Part shown: piece after piece, positions 63,871 to 64,000 of the stretch
Layout of the letters: the number at the start of each line of letters is the position of its first letter
How positions within the stretch are numbered: the stretch's first letter is position 1
Assembly: GCA_013350335.1 (NCBI GenBank)
Contig: CM023539.1
Location: forward strand, 23,615,043-23,679,042
DNA length: 64,000 nucleotides
Source of the DNA: Chimonanthus salicifolius
Taxonomy: Eukaryota > Streptophyta > Magnoliopsida > Laurales > Calycanthaceae
Direction of reading: 5' to 3'
Notes under the pieces: model-generated
Seen by the model: only the letters and a program-made list of their open reading frames with translations
What the model was told of the DNA's origin: nothing
Database searches by the model: none
Translations under genes and position numbers: made by a program

Positions 63871-64000
63871 GTTTAGTTCACAACCTCTCAAGCTCAAGTG
63901 GTGAAAAAAAAGAAAGGTATAAGAGGCTTAAGATAAAAAGAGGAGAAAAGAAAAGAACAGATGGAAGATACAAAAGCCAAATCTAACAAATTTCTTATAA
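63871..64000 (+). other. Window end
   Basis: Lys/Arg-coding, A-rich sequence in a +1 frame to the ORF before it. It may be a frameshifted continuation. Confidence 0.3.

Overview
This is plant nuclear DNA, AT-rich and dominated by transposable elements. It carries one recognisable host gene on the + strand. I read it as the plastid NOA1/RIF1-type circularly permuted GTPase (YqeH family). The first exon is already open at base 1, so the start codon lies just upstream, and the stop codon is at 51594-51596. I could place 13 exons by splice sites, phase and family similarity; together they give 551 visible residues. Introns make up about 50 kb of the 51.6 kb gene. Introns 1 and 12 are each about 15 kb, and one exon is only 21 nt long. 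The species cannot be fixed from the sequence. Very long, TE-filled introns suggest a large-genome angiosperm (inference only).

Layout. Intron 1 (379-15399) holds a minus-strand LINE (about 765-2180 and 10134-11600) split by a degenerate Copia element (2181-10133). That Copia carries a hAT-type MITE (2790-4260), and its 5' LTR is broken by two LTR-like insertions (7660-8891 and 8906-9884). A second hAT-like MITE (12272-12919) and another solo LTR (14119-15315) follow. Intron 2 has a tRNA-derived SINE-like sequence between 16-bp inverted repeats. Intron 4 holds a 5'-truncated LINE with a 17-bp target duplication. Intron 5 holds a three-level nest: Copia 19485-26014, containing solo LTR 21901-24656, containing Harbinger-like element 23038-24537. 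A long AT microsatellite and a LINE tail follow. Intron 6 holds another LINE (28181-29876). Exons 7-12 lie within 4 kb, and intron 11 contains a hAT MITE with a perfect 8-bp duplication. Intron 12 holds a solo LTR (35891-37799), a 36-bp minisatellite, an old diverged direct-repeat element, an RTE-type LINE split by an L1-type LINE, a solo LTR (47968-49265) and a LINE fragment that reaches almost to the exon 13 acceptor.

Downstream of the gene (51597-64000) I see no convincing host gene. A strong hairpin lies at 52231-52368. After it come two related Copia-type LTR plus internal-region units (52965-56148 and 56149-about 62280). The second LTR is interrupted by a 3.7-kb solo-LTR-like element carrying nine spaced copies of a near-perfect palindrome. 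A short unassigned ORF lies at 63598-63870.

I found no coordinated multi-gene system such as a defence island or biosynthetic cluster. The most unusual features are the palindrome array, the DRE-like palindrome series in one LTR family, the depth of nesting with readable target duplications, and the 21-nt exon of the GTPase gene isolated between multi-kilobase introns.
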